This document shows, piece after piece, positions 26,214 through 34,245 of a stretch of DNA of 64,000 nt. The stretch comes from Acidiphilium sp. C61. Its GTDB lineage: Bacteria; Pseudomonadota; Alphaproteobacteria; Acetobacterales; Acetobacteraceae. The notes under the pieces were generated by a model that ran no database searches, was not told the DNA's origin, and saw only the letters and a list, made by a program, of their open reading frames with translations. The translations under genes were made by a program, and so were the position numbers. The stretch lies in assembly GCF_902712915.1 (NCBI RefSeq), contig NZ_CACTIA010000005.1, positions 2,194,001 through 2,258,000 on the forward strand. The letters run 5' to 3'. How positions within the stretch are numbered: the stretch's first letter is position 1; every line of letters starts with the position of its first letter.

Positions 26214-26405
26214 CTACTCGAAACCCATTTCGCGGAGCATCTGCCGTGCTTCGATCAGGGCATATGACTTGTCCTTGCCGCTGATCCGGCGCTGCCGCAC
26301 CTCGCCCATCTCCACCAGCTTGCGCCGGGCGTCCACCCGCTCCGATGGTCGCACAAGCGGGTTTTCGGCTACGCGGCGCAGTTCGGCAATCTCGGCGTCA
26401 GTCAT
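26214..26405 (-). CDS. Small hypothetical island protein (63 residues)
   Basis: The sequence begins MTDAEIAELRRVAENPLVRPSERVDARRKL and ends ALIEARQMLREMGFE; it is highly charged and helical. The ATG follows GGGAGAGGTCC, a good ribosome site, and the start lies just inside the end of the preceding gene, as in an operon. No family was recognised. Confidence 0.55.
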   Translation of the reverse strand: MTDAEIAELRRVAENPLVRPSERVDARRKLVEMGEVRQRRISGKDKSYALIEARQMLREMGFE

Positions 26406-26736
26406 GGACCTCTCCCGTGCGCGTATGGTTGTATCCCTTTGTTGCGTTTTCGTCACACTGTTGCGCCTTGCGGCTACGCTCAATGCGGTATCCTCGCACT
26501 CGATCCGAGCAGAATGAGCACTTTGCACCGAACTCACGCCATTGCGCCCGTTGAAAGCCGGCGCCCTTCATGGCGCGGCCAACTCCGAATCGTGTGACAG
26601 TGGAAAGTTGCGGCACCGTGCGGCACGCGGCAACGAGGCGGGCGGTGCTGATCTTGTTGTCTCCCAGAGCGGCGGCGGCTGCCACGGCCACCAGGGCGAC
26701 CATCTCGATCTGATCCTCGGTCATGGCGTCAGGCAT
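26398..26736 (-). CDS. Small island protein, paralogous to the gene at 27015
   Basis: The product is 112 residues (108 if the second ATG at 26724 is used). Residues about 28-68 (ISTARLVAACRTVP...FGVGRAMKGAGFQRAQWREFG) align with the protein at 27015-27275 (ALHAACRAAFP...EIGAILSAAGWKHKQWRER), a compact helical pattern that could be a winged-helix-like DNA-binding unit. The C-terminus has a Cys pair (CSFC). Start and stop overlap its neighbours. Function unknown. Confidence 0.55.
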   Translation of the reverse strand: MPDAMTEDQIEMVALVAVAAAAALGDNKISTARLVAACRTVPQLSTVTRFGVGRAMKGAGFQRAQWREFGAKCSFCSDRVRGYRIERSRKAQQCDENATKGYNHTRTGEVHD

Positions 26737-26935
26737 CGGGCAGCAGCCGTGCAGCGGCCACCAGCGGGCGCGCGGCGTCGATCATCTCATCCGTGCCCAG
26801 CTTCAACGCGGCGTCAACCGCCTTGGCGCCGGCATAGAGCTTGCGGCGGGCGGCGATCAGGTCATTCCTGCAGGCGGTGCGGACAACGTCGCCGCCGGCC
26901 TTGGCGGCCATTTTGGCGCGCAATGTTTCAGTCAT
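26729..26935 (-). CDS. Small hypothetical island protein (68 residues)
   Basis: It begins MTETLRAKMAAKAGGDVVRTACRNDLIAARRKLYAG and is Ala-rich and helical. The ATG at 26935 has GGAGACCTGCAG upstream; the frame remains open a further 60 bases but without a better site. It overlaps the following gene by eight bases. No family was recognised. Confidence 0.5.
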   Translation of the reverse strand: MTETLRAKMAAKAGGDVVRTACRNDLIAARRKLYAGAKAVDAALKLGTDEMIDAARPLVAAARLLPDA

Positions 26936-27014
26936 CTGCAGGTCTCCGGTCTGCGGTGCCGCGTCACGCCTTCGTCTATATAGACGCGCGCGCACCGGTT
27001 AAGCGGTTCGGCAC

Positions 27015-27275
27015 TCATCGTTGCCCCTCCGGCATTGGCGGCATGTATCCGCGCATCCGATTGTCAGGATTTCCGCGCCTTTCGCGCCATTGCTTATGCT
27101 TCCAGCCGGCGGCGGACAGGATCGCGCCGATCTCGGCGGGCGTGACGTGCCAAGACGGGAACGCGGCCCGGCAAGCGGCGTGAAGGGCAGGTGTCGCCAC
27201 CCGCCCCTCGCCGGATGCAGCGGCCAAGGCGCGGGCCAGCAGCAGCACAATGGCGGCGTCGTCGATTGCGGTCAT
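27015..27275 (-). CDS. Small island protein, paralogous to the gene at 26398
   Basis: The 86-residue protein begins MTAIDDAAIVLLLARALAAASGEGRV, followed by TPALHAACRAAFPSWHVTPAEIGAILSAAGWKHKQWRER, similar in order and spacing to the product of 26398-26736. The shared block (ACR, G, AG[WF], QWRE) suggests duplication within the island. The C-terminus is basic and Pro-rich. Function unknown. Confidence 0.55.
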   Translation of the reverse strand: MTAIDDAAIVLLLARALAAASGEGRVATPALHAACRAAFPSWHVTPAEIGAILSAAGWKHKQWRERRGNPDNRMRGYMPPMPEGQR

Positions 27276-27378
27276 CGGCTCTTTTTCCGCCTCGGCGTGC
27301 GGATTCGCCCGGCCTTGGCCCCGGCAAGAAACCGGCGCCAGGCGCGGATGCTCTTTCGGCTGGGGGTGCGGTGCTTGC

Positions 27379-29220
27379 TTATAGGCCGTCCGCGTAGGCA
27401 GGCGAGCCAGCGGGCGAGACGCGCCCGTTAAAGCCCGTGGTGCCGCTCTGGTTGCGGTTCAGGGACGCGCCGAGGCCGCTTTTGACCGCCTTGGCGATAT
27501 CGTGCGGGTTGGTGATGTGGACGCCGTGCACCAGCGCACCCACACCCGACCCATACGGCACCGCAGGCTGCCTGCCTGCCGTATCCCACGCCGGCAGCAT
27601 GCCGTGTGGATGGTTGGCAATGTCGGTTGCCAGCGCGTGACCAGCGGATGCGAGGCCGCTGCCGATACTTCGGATCGGATGTTCGAGAAAGCCGTTGATC
27701 GTCCGCTCGAGCCCGAGCAGCCAGTGATTGAACTGCCTGAAGTCGTTGCCGAGGTCGTGGAAGACGGTCTTGATCCCGTTGAAGTTGGCGATGATCGCGC
27801 CGGTTCCGGTAGCAATTGCCGCCACCGCGCCCGCTATCGTCGCCGGGATGGCGCCGGCGGTTGCGAGGCCGACCAGCACGGCGCCCGTCCCGAGGCCCAC
27901 CAGTGCCACGCCCAGACCGGCTATGCCGCCCACAATGTCGCGGACCATCGCCGGATGCACCTTCGACCATTTCGTCACGCCGGTTACGGCGCTGGTCATG
28001 GCGTTGAGGATGGCGATCGCCGGCTTGACCAACGGCGTGCCGAGGGCTTCCAGCAGGCTTGTCCATGCCCCCTCGAAGGCGTGCAGCGGCCCGGTCATGG
28101 AGGTCGCCATCTGGACGCCGTAGACCGACACGCGCCCGGCCTGCCGCATCTGCTTCTGCGTGCGGATGTAGGATAGCGCGTTCGTGATCATGTTCGCGAC
28201 GAGACGCGAGCCGGTCTGGCTGCTGATCGTCTGATAGACCGCGGCGAGCAGGTTCTTCTTGCCGTGAACGCCGTGCGCTTCCAGCGTCGGCACCAGCACC
28301 TTCTGCGTCCAGGCGAACAAGCCTTGGCTGTAAAGGATCTTGGATCCTTTGAGCGCGCCGGGCTTGATGGCGGTCTGGAAGGTGTGCGGGATATGGATGA
28401 AACCGCCGGGCGCGACGAGGCCGTAACGCTTCATGTTGTAGGCATACATCCGGCTGATCGGACCGCCGGAAAGCGCCTTCATGACCATGCCGAAACCGCG
28501 ACCGCCGGTCGGTCCCATCTGCTGCACGGCTTCCGCCATGCTGGACCACCAAGCGAAGCCGCTCATCATTTGCGACGCCGCGCCGGCGAGTTTCGTGGCC
28601 CGCATGATCTGGTTCGGCGTCAGCAGCTTGCCGGCGATGTTCTGCGCCTCGAGCGCGTAATTCAGGTTGCGCCCCAGCGCGCCGACCGAGAACGTCTTGC
28701 CGTCCGGGCCATACGTGCCGCCGCGCAGTTCGATGGCCTTCAGGAGTTCGCCCAGCGCGGTCGGACCACCCATGCCCCAGTTCGACAGGACGCCTTCGGC
28801 GCGGACGATCAGCGGCGCAGCGCGCACGGCCTCGGCGCTCGATCCCAGCACCGTGCGGCCCTTGGTGAGTGCGGCCAGCGCGTCGGACCAGTCCACGTTC
28901 GGCGTCCGCATGGATTGCGTGAACGCGGCATTGGTCAGGTCGCCGACATTGCGGGCCGAGACGCCCATCTGCTGCAGCCGGCTCTGGACGTTCGCCAGCC
29001 GGTTGCCGTAGGTGGCGAGGTCAGACGACGCCTTGAGGATCGCCATGCCGCCCAGCGCCGCCGCCGCGCCGATGGCGGCCATGCGGACGCCCTTGATCTG
29101 GCTGCTGACATACTTTGCCTGCTTGCCGAGGCCGATCATGTCCTTCGAGATCAGCTTGAGCACCGGGCCGACCGAATTGATCGCGGCTATCTCGATCCCG
29201 ATTTTGTAACTTTTCAGCAT
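27379..29220 (-). CDS. Phage tail tape-measure-like protein
   Basis: The 613-residue protein has tape-measure character: a helical N-terminus (INSVGPVLKLISKDMIGLGKQAKYVSSQIKGV), long low-complexity helices, a hydrophobic Gly/Ala-rich segment at about residues 420-475 (IVGGIAGLGVALVGLGTGAVLVGLA), and a Gly/Asn/Ser-rich C-terminus. Tape-measure proteins set the length of phage tails and enter the host membrane during DNA ejection. The ATG at 29220 follows AAAGGAACTGACCG. No tail tube, sheath, baseplate or head gene accompanies it, which is unusual. The assignment rests on composition and the N-terminal pattern, not a catalytic motif. Confidence 0.7.
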   Translation of the reverse strand: MLKSYKIGIEIAAINSVGPVLKLISKDMIGLGKQAKYVSSQIKGVRMAAIGAAAALGGMAILKASSDLATYGNRLANVQSRLQQMGVSARNVGDLTNAAFTQSMRTPNVDWSDALAALTKGRTVLGSSAEAVRAAPLIVRAEGVLSNWGMGGPTALGELLKAIELRGGTYGPDGKTFSVGALGRNLNYALEAQNIAGKLLTPNQIMRATKLAGAASQMMSGFAWWSSMAEAVQQMGPTGGRGFGMVMKALSGGPISRMYAYNMKRYGLVAPGGFIHIPHTFQTAIKPGALKGSKILYSQGLFAWTQKVLVPTLEAHGVHGKKNLLAAVYQTISSQTGSRLVANMITNALSYIRTQKQMRQAGRVSVYGVQMATSMTGPLHAFEGAWTSLLEALGTPLVKPAIAILNAMTSAVTGVTKWSKVHPAMVRDIVGGIAGLGVALVGLGTGAVLVGLATAGAIPATIAGAVAAIATGTGAIIANFNGIKTVFHDLGNDFRQFNHWLLGLERTINGFLEHPIRSIGSGLASAGHALATDIANHPHGMLPAWDTAGRQPAVPYGSGVGALVHGVHITNPHDIAKAVKSGLGASLNRNQSGTTGFNGRVSPAGSPAYADGL

Positions 29221-29310
29221 CGGTCAGTTCCTTTCGACGCGACGGGGTGGCCCGGCGAGGAAATGGAGCAAACCTCGCCGGGCCGGGCGCGCTGGATAGG
29301 CGGCGCGGTC

Positions 29311-29616
29311 TCAGAATTCGGTGCCATCACCTACCGTCGCGTAGATCGTGCCGGAGCCGCCCGGCATGACGGCGCCGATCTGGTTGACGTAGGGCCCGGC
29401 AAAGATGCGTGCCCGCGTTCCACCCGCCACCGGCATATCGCTCTCGCTGGCGATCTGCGGCCCATTGCCGACGCGGACGAAGGCAAGCGAGGCCGTGGGG
29501 TTCGTCACCACCACCGTATCGCCCTTCGCCGGCAATGCCGTGCTCGCGCTGGTCGAGGTCGCGGCAATGGCGACCGTGCCGGCGGGATTGAACGGGTTGA
29601 CGCTTCCAACGGTCAT
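29311..29616 (-). CDS. Small phage structural-like protein
   Basis: The 101-residue product begins MTVGSVNPFNPAGTVAIAATSTSASTALPAKGDTVVVTNP and is beta-rich with Gly/Thr/Ser content like small head-decoration or fibre proteins of prophages. Its ATG overlaps the stop of the preceding coiled-coil gene (ATGA). It lies directly before the tape-measure gene. No defined family could be assigned. Confidence 0.55.
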   Translation of the reverse strand: MTVGSVNPFNPAGTVAIAATSTSASTALPAKGDTVVVTNPTASLAFVRVGNGPQIASESDMPVAGGTRARIFAGPYVNQIGAVMPGGSGTIYATVGDGTEF

Positions 29617-30260
29617 TCGGCGGCTTCCAGCAGCTTGCGGGCGGTATCCGGCAGGATCACGTCGCCCTCTGCGTCGAGATGCGCGGACCACGTGCGGCGC
29701 TCCGCGTCCGGGTTCGGATGCTCGGGGCTGAGAACGCCGTTGAACATCTCGGGGTTGGCCCCCGGCATGAAGCCCAGCCGGAGATTGACGCCACCGGCCA
29801 TTGCCCGCCCGACCGCTTCAACGCCGGCACTGAAAGCCGCCTCGCCGTTTGCGAGCAGTCGCTTTGCCTCAACGATCATAGCCGCGCCTTCGATCCGCAG
29901 CTTGATCCCGGCAGCGAGAACAGGCTCCCAAGCGCGCTGCTCTGCGGTGCGGAGATCATCGCCGGCCTTCGTGACGGCGGCCTCGGCAGCGGCAACGCTT
30001 TCGCGCCGGAACAGGACGCTATCCTCGGCGGCGCGGATGGCGGCCTCGGCCTTCATGAGTTCGCCAGTGTCGATAGCCTCGCCTTCGGCGGCCCGCTGCA
30101 CGAGGTTGGCGCGGGTGGCGCGGGCTGCGGCAACGGCGGCCTCGGCATCGCTGATTGCCGTGGTCGCGGTCGCAACCCGGCTGATCGCCGCCTGATAGGC
30201 TTCGCGCGCCCGCTGCGGCAGGCCTGCATCGCGGAGGTTGAGAATGTCCTGAAGGTCCAT
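29613..30260 (-). CDS. Coiled-coil hypothetical protein of the island
   Basis: The 215-residue product has Ala/Glu/Arg-rich heptads over residues about 15-125 (ISRVATATTAISDAEAAVAAARATRANLV; FRRESVAAAEAAVTKAGDDLRTAEQRA), then a globular C-terminus ending PDTARKLLEAAE. I use the ATG at 30260, which has AAAGGAAATCAG upstream. It could be a scaffold-like or structural protein in the tape-measure block; no family was recognised. Confidence 0.6.
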   Translation of the reverse strand: MDLQDILNLRDAGLPQRAREAYQAAISRVATATTAISDAEAAVAAARATRANLVQRAAEGEAIDTGELMKAEAAIRAAEDSVLFRRESVAAAEAAVTKAGDDLRTAEQRAWEPVLAAGIKLRIEGAAMIVEAKRLLANGEAAFSAGVEAVGRAMAGGVNLRLGFMPGANPEMFNGVLSPEHPNPDAERRTWSAHLDAEGDVILPDTARKLLEAAE

Positions 30261-30271
30261 CTGATTTCCTT

Positions 30272-30517
30272 TCAACGGTCGAGCCCGAGACGCTTCAACG
30301 TGCCGTTCAGCGCATTTTCGTTCTGCCGGGCGGAATCAGTTGCTCGCTGGACGCGCTGAACGTGATCGAGGATCGCGGCAGAGACGATATCGCCCTCGCG
30401 CCCAGCCAGATCGCGAACGCCGATTTCCTCGGTCCATCCCGCATCGAAGCCGGCGCGCATCCGCCGCCGGTTCACGTGCTGTTCAAGCGGGGTCATCTCT
30501 GAAAACGGCTTGCCCAT
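30272..30517 (-). CDS. Small hypothetical protein, first gene of the tape-measure block
   Basis: The 81-residue charged protein begins MGKPFSEMTPLEQHVNRRRMRAGFDAGWTEEIGVRDL. It is the first gene downstream of the promoter at 30547-30576 and ends 12 bases before the next start. No family was recognised. Confidence 0.55.
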   Translation of the reverse strand: MGKPFSEMTPLEQHVNRRRMRAGFDAGWTEEIGVRDLAGREGDIVSAAILDHVQRVQRATDSARQNENALNGTLKRLGLDR

Positions 30518-30546
30518 TTACTGCATTCCTATAGTCAACTTTTCAA

Positions 30547-30576
30547 ATAATAGCAGAAATGGCGGATAGGAGACAA
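30547..30576 (-). promoter_or_regulatory. Promoter of the tape-measure block
   Basis: On the minus strand there is TTGTCT (30571-30576), an 18-base spacer and TATTAT (30547-30552), about 30 bases before the first gene. The 311-base gap (30518-30828) is AT-rich compared with its surroundings; apart from this promoter and a hairpin near its right end I see nothing else in it. Confidence 0.55.
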
Positions 30577-30788
30577 GAAATATTAAATATACTGTTCGGC
30601 ATACGGTAGCATATTACTATGAATTACTATGGATCATAGACGATCATTATTTGAACCGGCTTGCGCACTACATCTGCACCGATTGCGCCGCAGGTGCCAT
30701 CTCAACGATATACGGCGGACGTGGTTTCCGCCGCTATCGCTGATCCATTCCAGCAATAGGCTTGTTTATGTCAGTCGTCTGGGGATTT

Positions 30789-30819
30789 GGCGCCCGTCTT
30801 GGATACGTTTACGGGCGCC
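30789..30819 (-). terminator. Hairpin at the end of the replication block
   Basis: A 9-bp stem GGCGCCCGT/ACGGGCGCC with a 13-base loop lies ten bases after the stop of the gene at 30829-31302. There is no clear T-run. It would separate the replication block from the tape-measure block. Confidence 0.45.
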
Positions 30820-30828
30820 TGTATGCCG

Positions 30829-31302
30829 TCAGTGTGTCGGCTGGGCCGGCGTGACGCGCGGGTGACGGTCGCCCGGCGGCGGGAGGATCAATATTTGAGG
30901 CCGCTGCCCGAATACTGCACGCCAGGCTTGGGCCTGCTGGGTCGTTGTCTCGATCAGGGCGAGCGGCGCCGCGCCCGATACAGCGGCATTGACTGCGTTT
31001 CGATAATGCAGCGGTTCACCGCCCGTCGCGTGGATCACGGCACTGCGGGCCATCCGCCGCAGCCTTGGCGTGCATCGCCAGCCAGCCGGGCCGATGGGTG
31101 CATCGCCATCGTCACCAACGAGGATGACCAGCGGCCGCGCTGCCCGGTCGAGGGATTTGGGAAGCCCGGCGCCGGGCGTTACCTCGACAAGCTGGACCAG
31201 CCCCTCGGCTGCGGCTGCATAGAGCGGCAGGCGCCACGGCACGAGGCGCGAAGCAACCTCGATGACGCGGCTGAACTCGGCTTTTGTCCTTACCTGCATC
31301 AT
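30829..31302 (-). CDS. Hypothetical island protein following the DUF3987 gene
   Basis: The 157-residue product begins MMQVRTKAEFSRVIEVASRLVPWRLPLYAAAAEGLVQLV. A hydrophobic run RPLVILVGDDGDAPIGPAGW resembles the core strand of a toprim- or Rossmann-like fold, but no motif is definite. Its start overlaps the DUF3987 stop (ATGA), so it probably acts with the replication proteins. Confidence 0.55.
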   Translation of the reverse strand: MMQVRTKAEFSRVIEVASRLVPWRLPLYAAAAEGLVQLVEVTPGAGLPKSLDRAARPLVILVGDDGDAPIGPAGWRCTPRLRRMARSAVIHATGGEPLHYRNAVNAAVSGAAPLALIETTTQQAQAWRAVFGQRPQILILPPPGDRHPRVTPAQPTH

Positions 31303-32786
31303 TGGATGAGTCCCCAGGCTTCACGCCTCGGGCTTCCGTCGAGCACCGTTCCGGCCGGCAGCCGCTCGATCCATCCGTGATCTTCGAGAATGGCAACGGC
31401 GCGCTTGGCATCGGCGGCCTGCCGCAGCCGGTTCGGCCCGGACTTGTAAAGCGCAGTGAGGTAAAGGCGCGGATCGGGCTGCGCCTTCCACCATGCGAGC
31501 AGTTCCGTCGCTGCGTCCAGCTCGGGATCGGGTGCAACCGTCTCGCCGAGGCGCAACTGTTCTGACGCATACCAGCTTGCCAGTGCGGCGCCGGCATCGA
31601 ACGCTTCGGCGTCGATGTAGGTCTGGCCGGCGTATGCCGCGAGGATGCCCGCGAGACGTGAGGCGTGCTCAACCATCTTTGCGCCGAAACCACGGATTGA
31701 GGCGTATCGGCGCCCGTCCGCCAGGTCGCGCTCGGTTGCATCGTGAAACTGGATCAGGCGGCGTTCCGCCTCGACATTGAAGGGTAGCGGCTCGGGATCG
31801 AGGCCGTCCGATCCTTCGAGGCGCCGGGGCTGCTGGGCGAGCAGGTCGCCAAGGCGGCCGTTGTATTCGTCCAGGAACTCATCGAAGCCCGGTTCACGGT
31901 CACGCCATAGGCGGGTGCCGATAGTCGTTTCCGGTTCCGATATGAGCATACGGGCCAACAGCCCATTATCCCGCGCGCTGGCGTTTCCCAGCAGGATGCC
32001 GGCCACGGAACGCTGAACCGCAAGCGAGAGCGAGGCGCGGCGCCCTTGGGCAAAGGTCGATTTGCCCGCGCGAAGCCTTTTGATCGGTGAGCCGTCCCAC
32101 AAGGTGTTGATCGTGGTCATCGTGCGAACGGCGGCATCTTCTGACATAGCATGACCGCCAAGGAACATGCCGCCCTCGGCCGAGAAGATCGCGGCGTAGG
32201 GCCTCAGCGTCAAAAGGTTAACCACCCCCTCAATCGTGCCTTCCTCGGCCGTGAGCATCGGCGGGGCCGGCGCCTTCGGTTCCGATCCGACATCGGCCAG
32301 CGCCCGCTCCGCAGCGGCGCGGCCGTCCTTGGCAGCCTTCCGCGCCTCGATCCGGGCGGCGTCGAAAGCCTCTTTGTCGCGGCTATAGGCTGCTTGCTCG
32401 GCTTCGTATTGAGCCGCCAGCGCGGCCTCAGCGCGGCGGATTGGCAGGCTGGCGATAAGGTCAACGCTCGTTTTTCGTTCGCCGGATTGAGCGATAGTAA
32501 GAAAGGCCGTCACCAGCGGGCGATTTCCGACGCTGGGGATCTCGACATCGTGGTGGATCGAGGTTGCGAACCCGGCAGCGGCGAGCACCGATGCAGCGCA
32601 GAGCGCGCCCGGCGCTTGCGTGCGGCGCTGGATCGCCTCGACGGCTGGGCGCAGGCTGAGGAGGGCGCCCATGGGGTAAGGCGCGGGGGGCGGCGTCTCG
32701 CGCCGGAGCGGGCGTTTCAACTCCGGTGGCGTGCTCGCCTTCGCGGCGGCATCGCGGGCTATCTGCTCGGCGTTGAAATGGTTCAT
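31299..32786 (-). CDS. DUF3987 family (YfjI-like) replication/helicase-like protein
   Basis: The 495-residue protein has the DUF3987 layout: PMGALLSLRPAVEAIQRRTQAPGALCAASVLAAAGFATSIHH, then LTIAQSGERKTSVDLI, a P-loop-like site (SGERKT) of DnaB/RepA-type ATPases, then TIEGVVNLLTLRPYAAIFSAEGGMFLGGHAMSE. A winged-helix-like C-terminus carries AVAILEDHGWIERLP. Such proteins accompany primase-polymerases in phage and satellite replication modules. Start and stop overlap both neighbours by four bases. Confidence 0.8.
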   Translation of the reverse strand: MNHFNAEQIARDAAAKASTPPELKRPLRRETPPPAPYPMGALLSLRPAVEAIQRRTQAPGALCAASVLAAAGFATSIHHDVEIPSVGNRPLVTAFLTIAQSGERKTSVDLIASLPIRRAEAALAAQYEAEQAAYSRDKEAFDAARIEARKAAKDGRAAAERALADVGSEPKAPAPPMLTAEEGTIEGVVNLLTLRPYAAIFSAEGGMFLGGHAMSEDAAVRTMTTINTLWDGSPIKRLRAGKSTFAQGRRASLSLAVQRSVAGILLGNASARDNGLLARMLISEPETTIGTRLWRDREPGFDEFLDEYNGRLGDLLAQQPRRLEGSDGLDPEPLPFNVEAERRLIQFHDATERDLADGRRYASIRGFGAKMVEHASRLAGILAAYAGQTYIDAEAFDAGAALASWYASEQLRLGETVAPDPELDAATELLAWWKAQPDPRLYLTALYKSGPNRLRQAADAKRAVAILEDHGWIERLPAGTVLDGSPRREAWGLIQ

Positions 32787-33553
32787 GCTGCACCCCCGCG
32801 CGCCGATAGTGCCGATTTGAGAGTCGCCTCGATCTCGCGCCGTTCGAGGCCGGCGACGATGGCGGCGTGTGCCATCGCCTCCGCCACCTCGCCGGAGGAC
32901 AGGCCGCCTGTCGTGGTCAGGCGCAACAACCCGTAAGTCTCGGCGTTCAACGTGGCGTTGCGGGTGCCAGGCGCGGCGCCGGCGACACGCTCGATTGCGC
33001 GCCGTAGGGCCGCCTCGGCATAGCGGCGGCTGCGGTGATCGCCGCCAGTCCAGGGGGCGGCAGGGGGCGGCGTCCAGGCCGGTTTCGGCGGCGGTACCAG
33101 CCAGTTAGGCCACTCGGCCAGCGGGCCGGCAGACAGGACAGGGAGGCCGGCGGCTGGCCACCAGATGCACGATCCCCCGTCCGCCCGGACGTCGATACCG
33201 GGCGCAATTGCCGCTACGCTGGAACGCAATCCGGGCCGGTGTTTGAACCACAGATGCAGCCCGCCGGAGCGGGTGCGATGCGTCCGGGTCGCGGGCAACT
33301 TGTCGCGGTTCGCGGCGAACCATTCGAGGCCGCCGGGCTTGTTGTCGATGTCGAGCGCGGCGATGCCGGAGCGTTCGCCGGTCGCGATCCCGATCAGGAC
33401 GAATCCGTAATCGCGGTGCAGAGCGCGGATCGTGGTGGGATCGGTCGAGGCGGCAAGGTGACCGCGCGGGCAGCGAGGCGACTTGTCGTTGCCTACGGGG
33501 AAAACGGCGCGGCCGGCGGCGGCGAGGTCGAGCGCGGTGTCCAGCGAGGCCAT
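32783..33553 (-). CDS. Bifunctional DNA primase/polymerase (prim-pol domain)
   Basis: The 256-residue protein begins MASLDTALDLAAAGRAVFPVGNDKSPRCPRGHLAAS and shows the prim-pol motifs: GIATGERSGIAALDIDNKPGG (metal-binding DxD-like), TRSGGLHLWF (catalytic H) and PGIDVRADGGSCIWWP. A helical C-terminal part follows. It would prime and start replication of the excised element with the DUF3987 protein. The start ATG overlaps the previous stop (TAATG), a coupling signal that fixes this start over one 51 bases upstream. Confidence 0.88.
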   Translation of the reverse strand: MASLDTALDLAAAGRAVFPVGNDKSPRCPRGHLAASTDPTTIRALHRDYGFVLIGIATGERSGIAALDIDNKPGGLEWFAANRDKLPATRTHRTRSGGLHLWFKHRPGLRSSVAAIAPGIDVRADGGSCIWWPAAGLPVLSAGPLAEWPNWLVPPPKPAWTPPPAAPWTGGDHRSRRYAEAALRRAIERVAGAAPGTRNATLNAETYGLLRLTTTGGLSSGEVAEAMAHAAIVAGLERREIEATLKSALSARGGAA

Positions 33554-33816
33554 TAGTTGCCCTCCCTGATCAGCCCAGCCAGCGCCTCGGCGATGCGGCG
33601 ACAATGGCGGGCCTCGATGTCGGCGGCTGCGCGAAGAACACTGTCCCTCTCGCGCTTCGCCATGATCCAGTCCGCCCGGCTGGCGAGCGAGCGGGCGGCC
33701 CGGCGCAGATCAGCCTCGGGCATCTCAATTGTCAAAATGCGGCGGCGGGAACGGGTTTCGATGTCGTCGATGAGTCGGTCGTGCTGCCGGTCGGCAGCGG
33801 TTTTGCGGTCAACCAT
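33553..33816 (-). CDS. Small helical protein upstream of the primase
   Basis: The 87-residue, Arg/Asp-rich helical product begins MVDRKTAADRQHDRLIDDIETRSRRRILTIEMPEADLRRA. It is translationally coupled to the primase gene by a TAATG overlap. No family was recognised; small basic proteins at this place in phages can be DNA-binding. Confidence 0.55.
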   Translation of the reverse strand: MVDRKTAADRQHDRLIDDIETRSRRRILTIEMPEADLRRAARSLASRADWIMAKRERDSVLRAAADIEARHCRRIAEALAGLIREGN

Positions 33817-33947
33817 TTAGGGCATCCTTTCTGCCCGAAAAACCGCTTGCAGCCGAGCGCCGGCACGTCTATCTCTTGATCGCCGCCAAGCAATCCAAAG
33901 ATTTCCGCGCCGCTCCGGAGCCAGTAGGTTTTCGGGGCGGTTTGCAT
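33732..33947 (-). CDS. Possible small protein overlapping the gene at 33553
   Basis: The 71-codon frame fills the otherwise empty 33817-33947 interval (N-terminal half: MQTAPKTYWLRSGAEIFGLLGG, GCKRFFGQKGCPKWL) but its second half overlaps the neighbouring gene out of frame. It starts eight bases after the AlpA-like gene. Only the N-terminal half looks protein-like. Confidence 0.3.
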   Translation of the reverse strand: MQTAPKTYWLRSGAEIFGLLGGDQEIDVPALGCKRFFGQKGCPKWLTAKPLPTGSTTDSSTTSKPVPAAAF

Positions 33948-33955
33948 TTTGGGGA

Positions 33956-34144
33956 TCAGGCCGCGCTCTTGGGCAGGTTCTCAGCGAACCGGCGGAGGCT
34001 CTCAGCGGTGATGAACGTCGAGCGGCCCAGCTTGCGGACGTCGAACGTCCCGGCCTTCACCAACTCCCAGAACTTTGCGTGTCTGACGCCTAGGGCGGCC
34101 TGCGCCTCGGCTGGCCGGTAGAGAAGTTTTGTGTCAGTCGTCAT
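33956..34144 (-). CDS. AlpA/excisionase-like helix-turn-helix protein
   Basis: The 62-residue product begins MTTDTKLLYRPAEAQAALGVRHAKFWELVKAG and continues RKLGRSTFITAESLRRFAENL, the compact winged helix of MerR/AlpA/Xis-type proteins (recognition helix after ALGV, wing around LGRST). In P4-like satellites AlpA activates integrase and excision; here it is the best candidate for a directionality factor acting on the repeats at the island ends. A putative promoter lies just upstream. Confidence 0.78.
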   Translation of the reverse strand: MTTDTKLLYRPAEAQAALGVRHAKFWELVKAGTFDVRKLGRSTFITAESLRRFAENLPKSAA

Positions 34145-34181
34145 TCCTTACTCCATACGGATGTTAATGGACTGACGATCC

Positions 34182-34209
34182 AGTTATCAGGTCGCGTATC
34201 GTACTGACA
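34182..34209 (-). promoter_or_regulatory. Putative promoter of the AlpA-primase block
   Basis: On the minus strand TTGTCA (34204-34209) and GATAAC (34182-34187) are separated by 16 bases, 38 bases before the AlpA-like start, which has AAGGA before it. Confidence 0.4.
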
Positions 34210-34245
34210 AAGTCCTTTTGCGGGAACAAAGCAGTTTTTTTCAGA

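Noticed and set aside
27281..27395. Basic 36-codon minus-strand frame after the tape-measure gene (SKHRTPSRKSIRAWRRFL)
   Set aside because: It looks protein-like but begins with ATA and has no usable start codon or ribosome site.
30629..30865. Plus-strand frame in the gap between the two island blocks
   Set aside because: It lies opposite the block promoter and hairpin, has Arg/His-rich composition and no ribosome site.
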